A stretch of DNA of 64,000 nucleotides from the NCBI GenBank assembly GCA_019638115.1, contig JAHBUK010000005.1, positions 27,111-91,110 on the forward strand. The letters are read 5' to 3'. The stretch comes from Flavobacteriales bacterium (GTDB taxonomy: Bacteria > Bacteroidota > Bacteroidia > Flavobacteriales_F > PHOS-HE28). The first letter of the stretch is position 1. Every line of letters starts with the position of its first letter. Below the pieces are notes generated by a model. It was given only the letters and a program-made list of their open reading frames with translations, was not told where the DNA came from and ran no database searches. This document shows positions 10,051-20,784 of the stretch, one piece after another. The position numbers and the translations under genes were made by a program.

Positions 10051-10431
10051 GGTCTACCGCGCTAAGTTCTAACCTGTCCTTGGTACCTGTCGCCGTTGTC
10101 GAAAAATCTGTCAACCGGCTGCCGATAATGTACATCGCTTCATGTGAAGTCCGAGATCTTCGTTCGGGCGTCAGCGCGTGACGGATTGGAGCGGCACCCC
10201 GCAGCGAGGTACGAGCGAGGAGTACAGCGGAAAGCCGGACCCGGCTGCTCCCTCGCGAAGGCTCTGCGAAGCAATGCGAGGGGGCACGCCCAAACCTGTG
10301 CCTCCACCAATCCCAAGCACCTCGCTTCGTACCGCTATACCTCAGGCCCACGAACCCAACCTCTGACCTTTCCCGCTGCACCGGCCGCCGAGCCGATGGC
10401 ACCTCCCATGAGCCTCGACGCAAGCCCCCCC
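10051..10431. other. Intergenic region between restriction operon and D15-like gene
   Basis: No gene is supported. It must hold the methylase promoter (reading leftward), and it contains one copy of a dispersed repeat listed separately at 10167-10296. Confidence 0.5.
10167..10296. repeat. Dispersed GC-rich repeat, copy 1
   Basis: Shared blocks with 16391-16545, in the same order and orientation: GGCGTCAGCGCGTGA, GAGCGG, GCGAGGTACGAG, GCGAGGA, and GGGGGCACGCCC followed by AAACCT. The blocks are separated by variable spacers. Both copies sit in intergenic DNA flanking the accessory genes. Confidence 0.6.
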
Positions 10432-11826
10432 TCAGAACACCTGCCCGATCCCGAAGAACACGAGCTTGTCTTCGGACGACACGCCATAGTCAAGGAAGAT
10501 GATGGTACTCTGGTTCCAAGCGATCCGCAGCCCGGCGCCGTAGGCGGTGCGCATGTGTGCCAGGTCCAGGTCCTGCCAGCGGTCGCGCACGGTGCCGGCA
10601 TCAACGAAGGGCGCCACGCCGATGCCGAAGTGCTGTTTCCCCAACGATAGGTCTGCGAGGCGTGCGCGCAGCTCCAGGTTGGCGAACCAGAGCGACCGGG
10701 CCAGGAAACGGTTGGCGCGGTAGCCGCGCAGGGAGGCCTTGCCGCCGAGGGCGTTGATGCTGCCATCGGGGCTCCATTGGTCCTGGAACTCGAAGAAGGG
10801 CGCCTGATCGCCGAGGATGGTGCCCGCGCCGATGCGCGCGGCGATCACGGTGCGTGTGCCGATGGGCAGCTTGCGGTACGCGCGGGCCTGCAGGAACAGC
10901 TTGTTGAAGGTGAATTGCGAGCCGATCGCGGGGGAGGAGTACTCGTTGGCCACCTCCAGGTAATGGCCCTTGGTGGGATCGGGCTCGAAGTCGCGCGTGT
11001 CGTGCATCAGCGCGGTCTGCACGATGGAGACCCAGCCGCCGTCCACGCCGGAGATGAGTCCCTGATCGAAGTCGCGGCGCAGGAGGGAGAGGCCGTTGGG
11101 CACGGTGACCTGCTCACCGGTCACGGGGTCCTGCCCATCGGTGTCCACGCCCTCGAAAGTGGCATAGCTGAGGTGCTGGATCTCGTAGCCGCCCATCACG
11201 CGCCAACGGCCGCGGCCCAGGGCATAGTCGGCCTTGAGGTTGAGCATGTACTCCGTTTCGCGGAAGCGGTTCGAAAGCGCATCGGTGACGAAGGGCGCTT
11301 CGCCGGGACCGCCCGGGCGCACGCGGCTTCGCGCGGCATCGTAAGCGGCGTAGGTGGCGAAGCCCGGTCCGGTGGGATCGGACGGCAGGCGCAAGGGACC
11401 AAGCGTGTTCTCCGTAAGACCGAAGTAGAGGTTGGCCGGATTCTGTTGCGCTTTCAGGTCCACCTTGAAGCGCCAGCGCGAGCCTTTGTAGTAGGGCACA
11501 TCGAGCGACAGCGCCAGTTCGCGCGCGTTGCTGGTGTACCAAGCCGCATTGGCCTTCAGTTTGGCCATGTAAGGCGTGTAGGTGAAACGGGGGTCATCGC
11601 GTTGGCCGTTCCAGTACACGTTGCCCCGGATACCGAAACCGAAACCGGTCACGGGATCGGAGGACAGATCGGGGATGCCCGTGAAGAACGTGCCTTCGCG
11701 TTTCTTCAGCAGGTCGGCATCGCTCATGCGCCGGGCGTGCATGAAGGAGAGGGTATCCGCCGGCACTTGCGCGCAGAGGCTTCCGGCCAACGGGAACAGC
11801 AGCAACGTGATCGTGTTCTTCCACAT
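10432..11826 (-). CDS. Omp85/D15-type outer-membrane barrel protein
   Basis: A secreted protein of 464 residues when started at 11826, where a signal peptide begins (MWKNTITLLLFPLAGSLCAQ). The frame is open further upstream but that extension is not signal-like. After a short segment, the whole chain is made of alternating amphipathic strands with aromatic ends. The C-terminal part resembles the D15/Omp85 barrel (GGKASLRGYRANRF, GVAPFVDAGTV, GAGLRIAWN) and ends in Phe. No POTRA domains are visible, so it is shorter than BamA or TamA. It follows the sensor kinase gene by 41 bases on the same strand and is probably cotranscribed with it. Its cargo or substrate is unknown. Confidence 0.8.
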   Translation of the reverse strand: MWKNTITLLLFPLAGSLCAQVPADTLSFMHARRMSDADLLKKREGTFFTGIPDLSSDPVTGFGFGIRGNVYWNGQRDDPRFTYTPYMAKLKANAAWYTSNARELALSLDVPYYKGSRWRFKVDLKAQQNPANLYFGLTENTLGPLRLPSDPTGPGFATYAAYDAARSRVRPGGPGEAPFVTDALSNRFRETEYMLNLKADYALGRGRWRVMGGYEIQHLSYATFEGVDTDGQDPVTGEQVTVPNGLSLLRRDFDQGLISGVDGGWVSIVQTALMHDTRDFEPDPTKGHYLEVANEYSSPAIGSQFTFNKLFLQARAYRKLPIGTRTVIAARIGAGTILGDQAPFFEFQDQWSPDGSINALGGKASLRGYRANRFLARSLWFANLELRARLADLSLGKQHFGIGVAPFVDAGTVRDRWQDLDLAHMRTAYGAGLRIAWNQSTIIFLDYGVSSEDKLVFFGIGQVF

Positions 11827-11867
11827 GCCGCGAAGCACGGGACCGATCCGGAAGGAAACCTGAAGGC

Positions 11868-13157
11868 TCAGCCCACCGCGACCGGATGCACGCTGAACAC
11901 ATGCATGTCCTCCCGGTAAGCGTAGCGCAGCGACCAGCCCTGCCGCTCGCACACCCGTTGCGCGATGGTGAGACCAAGGCCAAGCCCCTTGCCGCTTCCA
12001 GAACCGGAAAAACGCTTGAACAGGCTTTCGGGATCAAGTGCGCCACCTTGACCGGTGTTCGCGATGCTGAGCGCGTCCGGGGTGAGGGTGATGCGGATGC
12101 GTCCACCGCGCATGTTGTGCCTGATGGCATTCCCGATGAGGTTGCCCAGGAGGATCTCCGCCATGGCCGGCTCCATGCGCCAGCTCACCGTTTGTGCCGC
12201 TTCCATGGAAACGGTGAGGCCGAGCGCGTCGATTTGCTCCCGCGTCTGGGCGAGCTGCGACCGGATGATCGCGACGGGATCGCAACGCTCCTCCGGATGC
12301 ACCGGGGCATTGTCCACGCGGGCGAGCAGCAACAGGCCGTCGTGTGTGTGGCGCATGCGCCCGAGCAAGCGGCTGGTCTCATCCAGCAAGGCTGCCTGCT
12401 GCGGCGAGAGGCCTTCGCTTTGGAACAGGCGTTCCACCTTGGCCTGCAACAGTGCGAGCGGGGTGCGCAGTTCATGGGCGGCGTTCTCGGTGAAATGGCG
12501 CTGCTCCTCGTAGATGGCCCTGTTCCGTTGCGTGAGCTGCTCCACCACGCGTTCCAACTCGTCGAACTCGGTCACTCCTGTGGGGCTGGCTTGGAATGGC
12601 TGGTCGCTGTCCACTTGGAACCGTTTCAACGCGTCCAGCAGGCGGTGGAAAGGCCTCCAGATGCGCCGGGCGGCCACCCGATCGATGAGCAGCATGCCGC
12701 CGAAGAGCAGCACCAGTGAAACCAATGCCACGAGCGTGATCGCCAACACGAGCTCCTCGGTCTCCTCGATCACCCGGCTGATGGAGATGGCGTATGGGAC
12801 GCCATCCAGCATGATGGTGCTCTCGTAGGTGCGGAACGGCTCCTCGTGGCCATGGAGTTCATCGAACCGGTCGATGGTATGGAAGCGTTCCACAACGCTG
12901 CTGTCCGGCGGAAGCAGGGCCAGATGCACACCCGCATCGATCGCATTGATCCGGTGGATGGTTTCGGCCAGCGCTTCCTGCGACAGGTGCCCGCCCTGGA
13001 GGCCGCGCTCCACTTTCCGCTTCACGATCTCCAGGTCCTGGTCGATGTCGGCCAGCCAGACGTTGCGCAGGATGAGGTAGTAGGCCGGTATGCTGAGGAG
13101 CAGCACCACCGAGGCATAGAGGAGGATGGGCCGCCGGGTGCGATGCAGCAGCTTCAT
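11868..13157 (-). CDS. Sensor histidine kinase (EnvZ/OmpR-type system)
   Basis: A 429-residue membrane kinase. The N-terminus has a transmembrane helix (ILLYASVVLLLSIPAYYLIL), a periplasmic region of roughly 120 residues, a second helix (VLAITLVALVSLVLLFGGML), and a HAMP-like linker. The dimerisation and phosphotransfer region shows FTENAAHELRTPLALLQ, with the phospho-accepting His in HELRTP. The ATPase domain has an N-box (GNLIGNAIRHN), a degenerate G1 box (ALSIANTGQGG) and a G2 box (GKGLGLGLTIA). Its ATG overlaps the stop of the upstream response regulator by four bases (ATGA), so the two are translationally coupled. The signal is unknown. The following Omp85-like gene is a plausible target or partner. 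Confidence 0.9.
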   Translation of the reverse strand: MKLLHRTRRPILLYASVVLLLSIPAYYLILRNVWLADIDQDLEIVKRKVERGLQGGHLSQEALAETIHRINAIDAGVHLALLPPDSSVVERFHTIDRFDELHGHEEPFRTYESTIMLDGVPYAISISRVIEETEELVLAITLVALVSLVLLFGGMLLIDRVAARRIWRPFHRLLDALKRFQVDSDQPFQASPTGVTEFDELERVVEQLTQRNRAIYEEQRHFTENAAHELRTPLALLQAKVERLFQSEGLSPQQAALLDETSRLLGRMRHTHDGLLLLARVDNAPVHPEERCDPVAIIRSQLAQTREQIDALGLTVSMEAAQTVSWRMEPAMAEILLGNLIGNAIRHNMRGGRIRITLTPDALSIANTGQGGALDPESLFKRFSGSGSGKGLGLGLTIAQRVCERQGWSLRYAYREDMHVFSVHPVAVG

Positions 13158-13831
13158 GCCTGTGTGTTGAAACGGTAACCGATGCCGTGGACGGTGCGGA
13201 TGCGATCGGCGCAACCAGCCTCGGCCAGCTTGCGCTTCAGGTTCTTCATATGCGCGTAGATCAGCTCCTGTGCCCGGTCGTCGTCCAGGCCGCCAAGGTG
13301 CTCGGCGATCACCCCGCGCGGCAGCACGCGGTCGCGCGAGGCGGTAAGCAGCCGCAGCAGCCGGAACTCCGTGGGCGTTAACGGCACGGGCACGCCATGC
13401 ACGCTGGCGGTCTGCGCGGGCAGATCGATCTCCAGTTCGTCGAACTGCAGCCGGTCGTGGCCGGCAAAGTGCGCCCGGCGCACGGTGGCCTGCACGCGCA
13501 CGGCCAGTTCCGCCAGATGGAAGGGCTTCACGATGTAGTCGTCGGCGCCGATGCGCAGGCCCTCGATGCGGTCGTCCAGCGCGTCCTTTGCCGACACGAT
13601 CACAACACCATCGGTACGCCCCATCCCTTTCAACGCGCGCAATACCTCCAGCCCGTTGCCATCGGGCAGCGTCAGGTCGAGGACCACGCAGTCGAAGGGT
13701 TTGTCGAGGATGTGGTCCAATGCTTCGCGAACGGTACCGGCGATAGTGCATCGTGTACCAGGGCCGTCCAGGTAGGCCTTGATGTCGTCCGCCAGGGAAC
13801 GCTCATCCTCCACGATCAACAGGTCCATCAT
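13154..13831 (-). CDS. OmpR/PhoB-family response regulator
   Basis: About 225 residues. The receiver domain has the acidic pair VEDE near the N-terminus, the phospho-acceptor Asp in CVVLDLTLPDG, the switch SAKD and the Lys in DDYIVKPF. The C-terminal winged-helix DNA-binding domain shows LTPTEFRLLRLL and ends RIRTVHGIGYRFN, typical of the OmpR family. I chose the Met-Met at 13831/13828 because receiver domains begin there; the upstream extension of the frame is not conserved-looking. It is divergent from the RhuM gene and coupled to the kinase downstream. Confidence 0.92.
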   Translation of the reverse strand: MMDLLIVEDERSLADDIKAYLDGPGTRCTIAGTVREALDHILDKPFDCVVLDLTLPDGNGLEVLRALKGMGRTDGVVIVSAKDALDDRIEGLRIGADDYIVKPFHLAELAVRVQATVRRAHFAGHDRLQFDELEIDLPAQTASVHGVPVPLTPTEFRLLRLLTASRDRVLPRGVIAEHLGGLDDDRAQELIYAHMKNLKRKLAEAGCADRIRTVHGIGYRFNTQA

Positions 13832-13984
13832 GTTCCAAAGTTCCGTGCTGCAGGCGCATGCAAGCAACGCTGCGATCCTGAAGTTCTTCGGAATGGCCGT
13901 TCTGAACCATTCTGAAACCTTTGCGGATGCAGCTATCTTGTCCAAGCCCACCTGCCGGGAAAGCCGTCAAGGTGGGTGTATGCC

Positions 13985-15010
13985 ATGAGCAAACGACCGA
14001 AGAAGAACGAAGCTGCCGAAGAAGTGCTGATCTACCGCACCGAGGATGGGCAGGTGCGCATGGATGTGCGCAGCGATGGGGACACCGTATGGCTGAGCCA
14101 GGAGCAGATGGCCAGGCTGTTCGACAAGGACAAGTCGAGCATCAGCAGGCATGTGCGCAATGTGATCGCCGAGGGTGAGTTGGAGGCCGTTTCAGTTGTT
14201 GCACTTTTTGCAACAACTGCCGCCGACGGCAAGACTTACCAAGTGGAGCACTACAACCTGGACATGATCATCTCGGTGGGCTACCGGGTGAACAGCAAAC
14301 GGGGCACCCAGTTCCGCATCTGGGCCACGCAACGGCTCCGCGAGCATCTCATCAAGGGCTTCACGCTGGACGACCGCCGCTTCAAGGAGCAGAGCGCACT
14401 GGACCGCTACTTCGACGAACTGGTGGAGCGGATACGCGACATCCGTACCAGCGAGCGGCAGTTCTACCGGAAGGTGACGGATATCTACGCCACCAGTACC
14501 GATTACGACCCCGATGCGGAGGCCACAAGGAAGTTCTATGCCACGGTGCAGAACAAGTTCCACTTCGCCATAACGGGCCATACCGCTGCTGAACTGATCG
14601 GTGGAAGAGCGAGTGCCCTCCAGCCGAACATGGGCCTGACCAATTGGCCGGGTGAGCGGATCCTGCCGCGCGATGTGACCGTGGCCAAGAACTACCTGAA
14701 CGAGGATGAACTGAAGCAGCTGAACAACATCGTGGAGCAGTACCTGGCCTTTGCGGAATCGCAAGCGTTGCGCAGGAATCCGATGAGCATGAAGGACTGG
14801 ATCGACAAGTTGCACGGCTTCCTCACCCTGAACGAACGCGAGGTACTGGAAGGGGTGGGCCACTTGAGCAAGGAGGAAGCGGATGACCACGCCCTGCGCG
14901 AGTATGCCAAGTTCCGTGAGGCGAACCGCATTGGTCCGGACCATGAGAGCGATTTCGACAAGGCCGTGAAGCGCCTGAAGGGCGGCCCACCGGGAAGAAC
15001 AGAGCCATGA
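13985..15010 (+). CDS. rhuM: RhuM family protein
   Basis: 341 residues from ATG 13985; an in-frame GTG lies nine bases upstream. It matches the RhuM family named after a Salmonella pathogenicity-island gene. Visible hallmarks are IYRTEDGQVRMDV, VWLSQEQMARLF, an HTH-like SSISRHVRNVI segment, YNLDMIISVGYRVNSKRGTQFRIWAT, and a Fic/DOC-like C-terminal region (KFHFAITGHTAAELI, LNEDELKQLNNIVEQYLAFAE). Family members often sit among restriction and defence genes. Its molecular activity is not established. The next gene overlaps its stop by four bases (ATGA), so the two form a translationally coupled pair. A broken partial copy lies just downstream. Confidence 0.9.
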   Translation: MSKRPKKNEAAEEVLIYRTEDGQVRMDVRSDGDTVWLSQEQMARLFDKDKSSISRHVRNVIAEGELEAVSVVALFATTAADGKTYQVEHYNLDMIISVGYRVNSKRGTQFRIWATQRLREHLIKGFTLDDRRFKEQSALDRYFDELVERIRDIRTSERQFYRKVTDIYATSTDYDPDAEATRKFYATVQNKFHFAITGHTAAELIGGRASALQPNMGLTNWPGERILPRDVTVAKNYLNEDELKQLNNIVEQYLAFAESQALRRNPMSMKDWIDKLHGFLTLNEREVLEGVGHLSKEEADDHALREYAKFREANRIGPDHESDFDKAVKRLKGGPPGRTEP

Positions 15011-15423
15011 CCGATCTGCACCAGGCCATCCTCACCACCGTCCTGCCGCAGCAAGTGCCCGGTGCCGAGGTGTTGCCACCCGACAGTTGGCCAGCCTATG
15101 GCCTTTCACCCACCGGCCTGGAGCCCTTGCCGGCCATCGTGGCATACAGCAGCGCGCAGGGATCGCTGTCCATCATCGAGCTGGTCGACCGCACGGGCGC
15201 GCCCAACGCCGAGCGCCATAACGCGTTGATGCGTTGGTCTTCTGCGTTCCGGGGGCCGCGCGCATTCGTGTGGGCCTATGCATCGCGCACGGCCTACGCG
15301 AAGGACATGGGGGAGCTGCTTTCGGATACCTACGTCTGGTTCGCCGATGAGCCCAAGCATCATGCGTACATCAGTGGTTCGGCGGAGATGAGTGAGCCAT
15401 ACCGGCGGCGGGTGAGGGCGTGA
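15007..15423 (+). CDS. Stand-alone PstI/BsuBI-like C-terminal domain protein, coupled to RhuM
   Basis: A 138-residue protein starting in an ATGA overlap with the RhuM gene. Residues 42-118 align without a single gap to residues 238-314 of the PstI-like endonuclease at 7518-8522. I count 23 identities in 77 positions, including Pro42, Glu58, Arg69, FV-A near 87-90 and VW-ADEP-H near 110-118. Both proteins also have exactly 20 residues after that His. The family Pro-Asp pair is changed here to Pro-Ala (Ala43 for Asp239), while the Glu of the next strand is kept. The protein lacks the N-terminal DNA-binding half of the endonuclease. It is therefore a diverged nuclease-fold domain, possibly inactive in cleavage. 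Its role with RhuM is unknown. Confidence 0.75.
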   Translation: MTDLHQAILTTVLPQQVPGAEVLPPDSWPAYGLSPTGLEPLPAIVAYSSAQGSLSIIELVDRTGAPNAERHNALMRWSSAFRGPRAFVWAYASRTAYAKDMGELLSDTYVWFADEPKHHAYISGSAEMSEPYRRRVRA

Positions 15424-15484
15424 TCGTGGAATGCCACGACGCAATTACCTTGTACGAACGCGGGTGACGGAAAGCGCGTCGATC

Positions 15485-15795
15485 GCGTATGCCATGCGCA
15501 ATCGACCAAAGAAGAACGAAGCTGCCGAAGAGGTGCTGATCTACCGCACCGAGGATGGCCAGGTGCGCATGGATGTGCGCAGCGATGGGGACACCGCATG
15601 GCTGAGCCAGGAGCAGATGGCCAGGCGTTCGACAAGAACAAGTCGAGCATCAGCAGGCATGTGCGCAACGTGATCGCCGAGGGTGAGTTGGACGGCGCTT
15701 CAGTTGTTGCACTTTTTGCAACAACTGCCGCCGACGGCAAGACCTATCAGGTGGAGCACTACAACCTGGACATGATCATCTCGGTGGGTTACTAG
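15485..15795 (+). pseudogene. Broken partial copy of the RhuM gene
   Basis: About 300 bases closely matching the 5' end of the RhuM gene at 13976-14285 (GPC-free text aside, both share PKKNEAAEEVLIYRTEDGQ). A single T is missing near 15625 (CCAGGCGTTC against CCAGGCTGTTC), which shifts the frame; the second half of the homology is then in another frame. The similarity ends at the codons for SVGY, where a TAG follows at 15793. It is therefore a truncated and frameshifted duplicate. It may mark a recombination or duplication event within the island. A frame of about 60 residues could still be made from the 5' part. Confidence 0.85.
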
Positions 15796-15849
15796 CCGTG
15801 AAGTGAACAGGCCGATCGGCAAGGCGATCTCGCGGCTTTGTACGGCGAC

Positions 15850-16110
15850 CTACCGGTAAATGTCCTTCCGATGGCCCACTTCCCGCACCTCCACGATGCG
15901 GACACCATCATCGATGACATAGAGGATGCGGTAGGCACCAACGCGGATGCGCCACGACTCGGAATGGACGCCCTTCAGCTTTTTGCAACCTGCTGGCCGC
16001 GGATCGGTGCCCAGCGCTTTGATGGCCTTGAATATCCGCGGAACAGCCGCAGCATGGAGCGCGGCGATGTCACGCTCCGCATCCCGTGCGATGCGCACTT
16101 GGTAGCTCAC
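15850..16110 (-). CDS. RelE/ParE-family toxin
   Basis: An 86-residue protein with the RelE fold signature. It begins MSYQVRIARDAERDI, has the basic core GCKKLKGVHSESWRIRVGAYRILY and ends with a DGVRIVEVREVGHRKDIYR strand-helix. RelE toxins cut mRNA at the ribosome; ParE members inhibit gyrase. The K-KL-G...WR-RVG-YR-LY pattern fits the RelE side better. Its ATG overlaps the stop of the upstream antitoxin gene by four bases, the usual arrangement for translational coupling. It lies convergent to the RhuM fragment. Confidence 0.88.
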   Translation of the reverse strand: MSYQVRIARDAERDIAALHAAAVPRIFKAIKALGTDPRPAGCKKLKGVHSESWRIRVGAYRILYVIDDGVRIVEVREVGHRKDIYR

Positions 16111-16301
16111 AACTTGCCTTGCTTGCGGAGTTTCTTCTCCAACTGGTCAAGCGATACGGTAGGCTGGCCTGCGCGTTGTTCTGCAATGAGGCCGTCCATC
16201 ATGTCCTCGATCTGCTCGCGACGCTTGTCCAGCTCGGCGATGTCGATCTGCAAGTAGCGCTTCTTGTTCGCGCGGTCCTCCAGGATGGTGATGCCTTTCA
16301 T
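16107..16301 (-). CDS. Antitoxin paired with the RelE-family toxin
   Basis: 64 residues from ATG 16301. The first part (MKGITILEDRANKKRYLQIDIAEL) is strand-like and the rest is a charged helix (KRREQIEDMMDGLIAEQRAG). The C-terminus is basic and likely to wrap the toxin. It does not match classic RelB motifs but has the size, acidity pattern and gene order of a Bacteroidota antitoxin. Its stop overlaps the toxin start (ATGA). A good -7 promoter box sits 18 bases upstream. It probably represses its own operon, inferred from the class. Confidence 0.75.
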   Translation of the reverse strand: MKGITILEDRANKKRYLQIDIAELDKRREQIEDMMDGLIAEQRAGQPTVSLDQLEKKLRKQGKL

Positions 16302-16318
16302 GGTGATATGCTTCCACA

Positions 16319-16326
16319 CAAAGGTA
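16319..16326 (-). promoter_or_regulatory. -7 promoter box for the toxin-antitoxin operon
   Basis: The minus strand reads TACCTTTG, a perfect match to the Bacteroidota TAnnTTTG -7 element, 18 bases before the antitoxin ATG at 16301. No clear TTG was found at the -33 position. Confidence 0.5.
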
Positions 16327-16390
16327 CATGGCGGTGCCGTGGAGATGGTACGTGATCTCGCGTAAAGTGGCGTGTCCCGATCATCGGCCC

Positions 16391-16545
16391 GGCGTCAGCG
16401 CGTGAGGGACATGAGCGGAAAGCCCACAGCCGGGCGAGGTACGAGACCGGCGAGGACTTGCAGCGGTTGGCCCGACCCCGCCTGCCCTTGCGCATTGGCC
16501 TAGTGTGGCGAGGGAGGCAGGCGGGGGCACGCCCCAAAACCTCCC
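16391..16545. repeat. Dispersed GC-rich repeat, copy 2
   Basis: It shares with 10167-10296 the blocks GGCGTCAGCGCGTGA, GAGCGGAAAGCC (shifted in copy 1), GCGAGGTACGAG, GCGAGGA and GGGGGCACGCCC followed by AAACCT. It occupies most of the gap between the antitoxin gene and katG. No gene is supported in it. Confidence 0.6.
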
Positions 16546-16563
16546 TCATACCCCCGAACGCGA

Positions 16564-16602
16564 ACACCCCCGGCACCATGTCTGCGCACGGTCCGGGGGT
16601 GT
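16564..16602 (-). terminator. Hairpin downstream of katG
   Basis: ACACCCCCGG at 16564-16573 is perfectly complementary to CCGGGGGTGT at 16593-16602, 24 bases past the katG stop. There is no strong T run, so it could be a rho-independent terminator or simply an mRNA 3' end structure. Confidence 0.5.
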
Positions 16603-16625
16603 GGTGTTGACGGCCTGCGCTGCGC

Positions 16626-18962
<2,337 letters not shown>

Positions 18963-19083
18963 TCACAGTGCGGGGATGTCGATCGCACCACGTTATCCCC
19001 TTGGCGCAGGGCTTAGTGCTTCGTTGTCACGCACGTTCCGAAGCCGCTGCAAGCTCTTGTAGTGAGCTTGGTGGAAAATGCGG

Positions 19084-20532
19084 CTACCTCCCCAAGCCCA
19101 CCAGCGCCACCCGTTTCGCAATGCGGTCCACGCGCATGTAGCTCGTGTTGCTGAGCACCACCACGGTGAGCGGCCGATCCAGGAAGCGAAGCGTGAAGGT
19201 GGTGTAGCCAGGCCAGCCGCCGGAGTGGTGTGCCACGCGTTCGTTCTTGCCGCCACCATCAAGGAACCAGCCGAGACCGGTCTCGGTGGGTTCGCCTTTG
19301 CTGGTGCGTTGCAAGGTGGTCATGCTGTCCTGCGAGGCGAAGGAGAGGACGGTGCCCGAACGGAGCGCGGCATCCCATAGGGCGAAGTCGTGCAAGCTGC
19401 TGTTCACGGTGCCATCGCCGGTGATGCCGTCCAGCCAACGCACGTAGTCCTCATCGGCAAGGCTGTCGGGAATGACGAAAGCGCCGGAGCTGTCGCGCAT
19501 GCTGCCATACGCGTATGCGGGGATCACTTCACCGCTGCGACGGGTGTTGTACACACGGGTGCGCTGCATGCCCGCGGGGCGGAAGAGCAATTCGTCCAAG
19601 GCTTGCGCGAAGGGGCGTTCGGTGATGCGCTCGATCACGCAGGCGAGCAACACGAAGCCGGTGTTGCTGTACTCCTCGCGTTTTCCGGGCTTGAAGTCGC
19701 GTTTCGGTTTGTGCTTCACCAGTGCGGCGAGCACATCGGCGTTGGTGGCAATGCGCGCCTTGTTCCAATGCTTCTCCAGCAGCTCCATGTAGTCGGGCAG
19801 GCCGCCGGTGTGCGACAGCAGCTGGCGGATGGTGACATCGCGGTAGGGCAATTCAAGCAGATGTTGTTGCACACGGTCATCCAGGTGCAGATAACCCTCT
19901 TCCATAAGGCGCATGATCGCACTTGCGGTGAACGGCTTGCTGCACGAGGCGAGTTCGAAGAGCGTGGTGTCGGTGAGCACTTCGCCAGTGCGGCGATCGG
20001 CCAGGCCCAGGCAGGAGCTGTAGCGCACGCGGCCACTGTCCAACAGCATTACGCAACCATCGAAGCCCGCGAGCGTGTGCTTGTCGTTGAGGTAAGCATC
20101 CAGGGTGTTGCGCAGCTCGGCATCGGAGGGCACGGTGCGGGCCACGCTGTCTTTGGCGAAAAGCAATTTGCTGCTGCGGTTGCCCAGGCCAACGATGCGC
20201 GCCTTCTTGCTCAACACTACATTGAAGGGGTCGGTCTCGGTGGGGTCGTAGGCGTAGCTGAAGAAGAGGCGGTAGCTGGTGGGGCTGCGACGCGCGAGGC
20301 TATCGAGGTGGGGTGTACCCAAAGCCATACGCATCTGGCCGAAGCTGTTCTTGAGAACCGATGGACGGAAGAGCAGGGCGAGCGGACCACCGAGTTCGTC
20401 GTGCATGGCCTTGTAGTCGCCACGCTCGAAGGCTTCGGCAAAGCGACGCGCCGTGGCGGCGTTGGCACTGTCGTTCTGGGCAACGGCGCTTAGCGTGAAT
20501 ACAACGCTGGCGGCAAGGAGCAGGTGGCGCAT
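19084..20532 (-). CDS. Serine hydrolase of the class C beta-lactamase/D-Ala-D-Ala peptidase family
   Basis: 482 residues from ATG 20532, where a signal peptide begins (MRHLLLAASVVFTLSAVAQ). About 120 residues of an N-terminal region resembling a DUF3887-like helical domain (RRFAEAFERGDYKAMHDEL) precede the hydrolase. The hydrolase has the Ser-x-x-Lys nucleophile motif SCSK within FELASCSKPFTASAI, the Tyr-Ser-Asn motif in EEYSNTGFVLL, and the third-strand His-Ser-Gly in HHSGGWPGYT. It probably works in the periplasm on peptidoglycan peptides or small esters; the substrate is not evident. It is divergent from the S41 peptidase gene. Confidence 0.88.
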   Translation of the reverse strand: MRHLLLAASVVFTLSAVAQNDSANAATARRFAEAFERGDYKAMHDELGGPLALLFRPSVLKNSFGQMRMALGTPHLDSLARRSPTSYRLFFSYAYDPTETDPFNVVLSKKARIVGLGNRSSKLLFAKDSVARTVPSDAELRNTLDAYLNDKHTLAGFDGCVMLLDSGRVRYSSCLGLADRRTGEVLTDTTLFELASCSKPFTASAIMRLMEEGYLHLDDRVQQHLLELPYRDVTIRQLLSHTGGLPDYMELLEKHWNKARIATNADVLAALVKHKPKRDFKPGKREEYSNTGFVLLACVIERITERPFAQALDELLFRPAGMQRTRVYNTRRSGEVIPAYAYGSMRDSSGAFVIPDSLADEDYVRWLDGITGDGTVNSSLHDFALWDAALRSGTVLSFASQDSMTTLQRTSKGEPTETGLGWFLDGGGKNERVAHHSGGWPGYTTFTLRFLDRPLTVVVLSNTSYMRVDRIAKRVALVGLGR

Positions 20533-20784
20533 GGTGCAAGGTAGCGCGGTGTTGTATGCCACGATGCCTGTAAGAGTGATGTGTCAGGTCATAAAGCACG
20601 GGCGTAACGTAGAACCGCGCATCGCTACCATTCACGACCGGGGCATCATGCACCGCGCGCGCATCGTGGAACACAAGGCAAAGGGGCGCAAGCGAGCGCC
20701 TGTTGCGGTTTAGGTCAAGAACACGTGGTGGGGCGTTGCTTCACAGTGTGCGATCGACGAAGATCTTCTTCGCACCTTCGGCCC

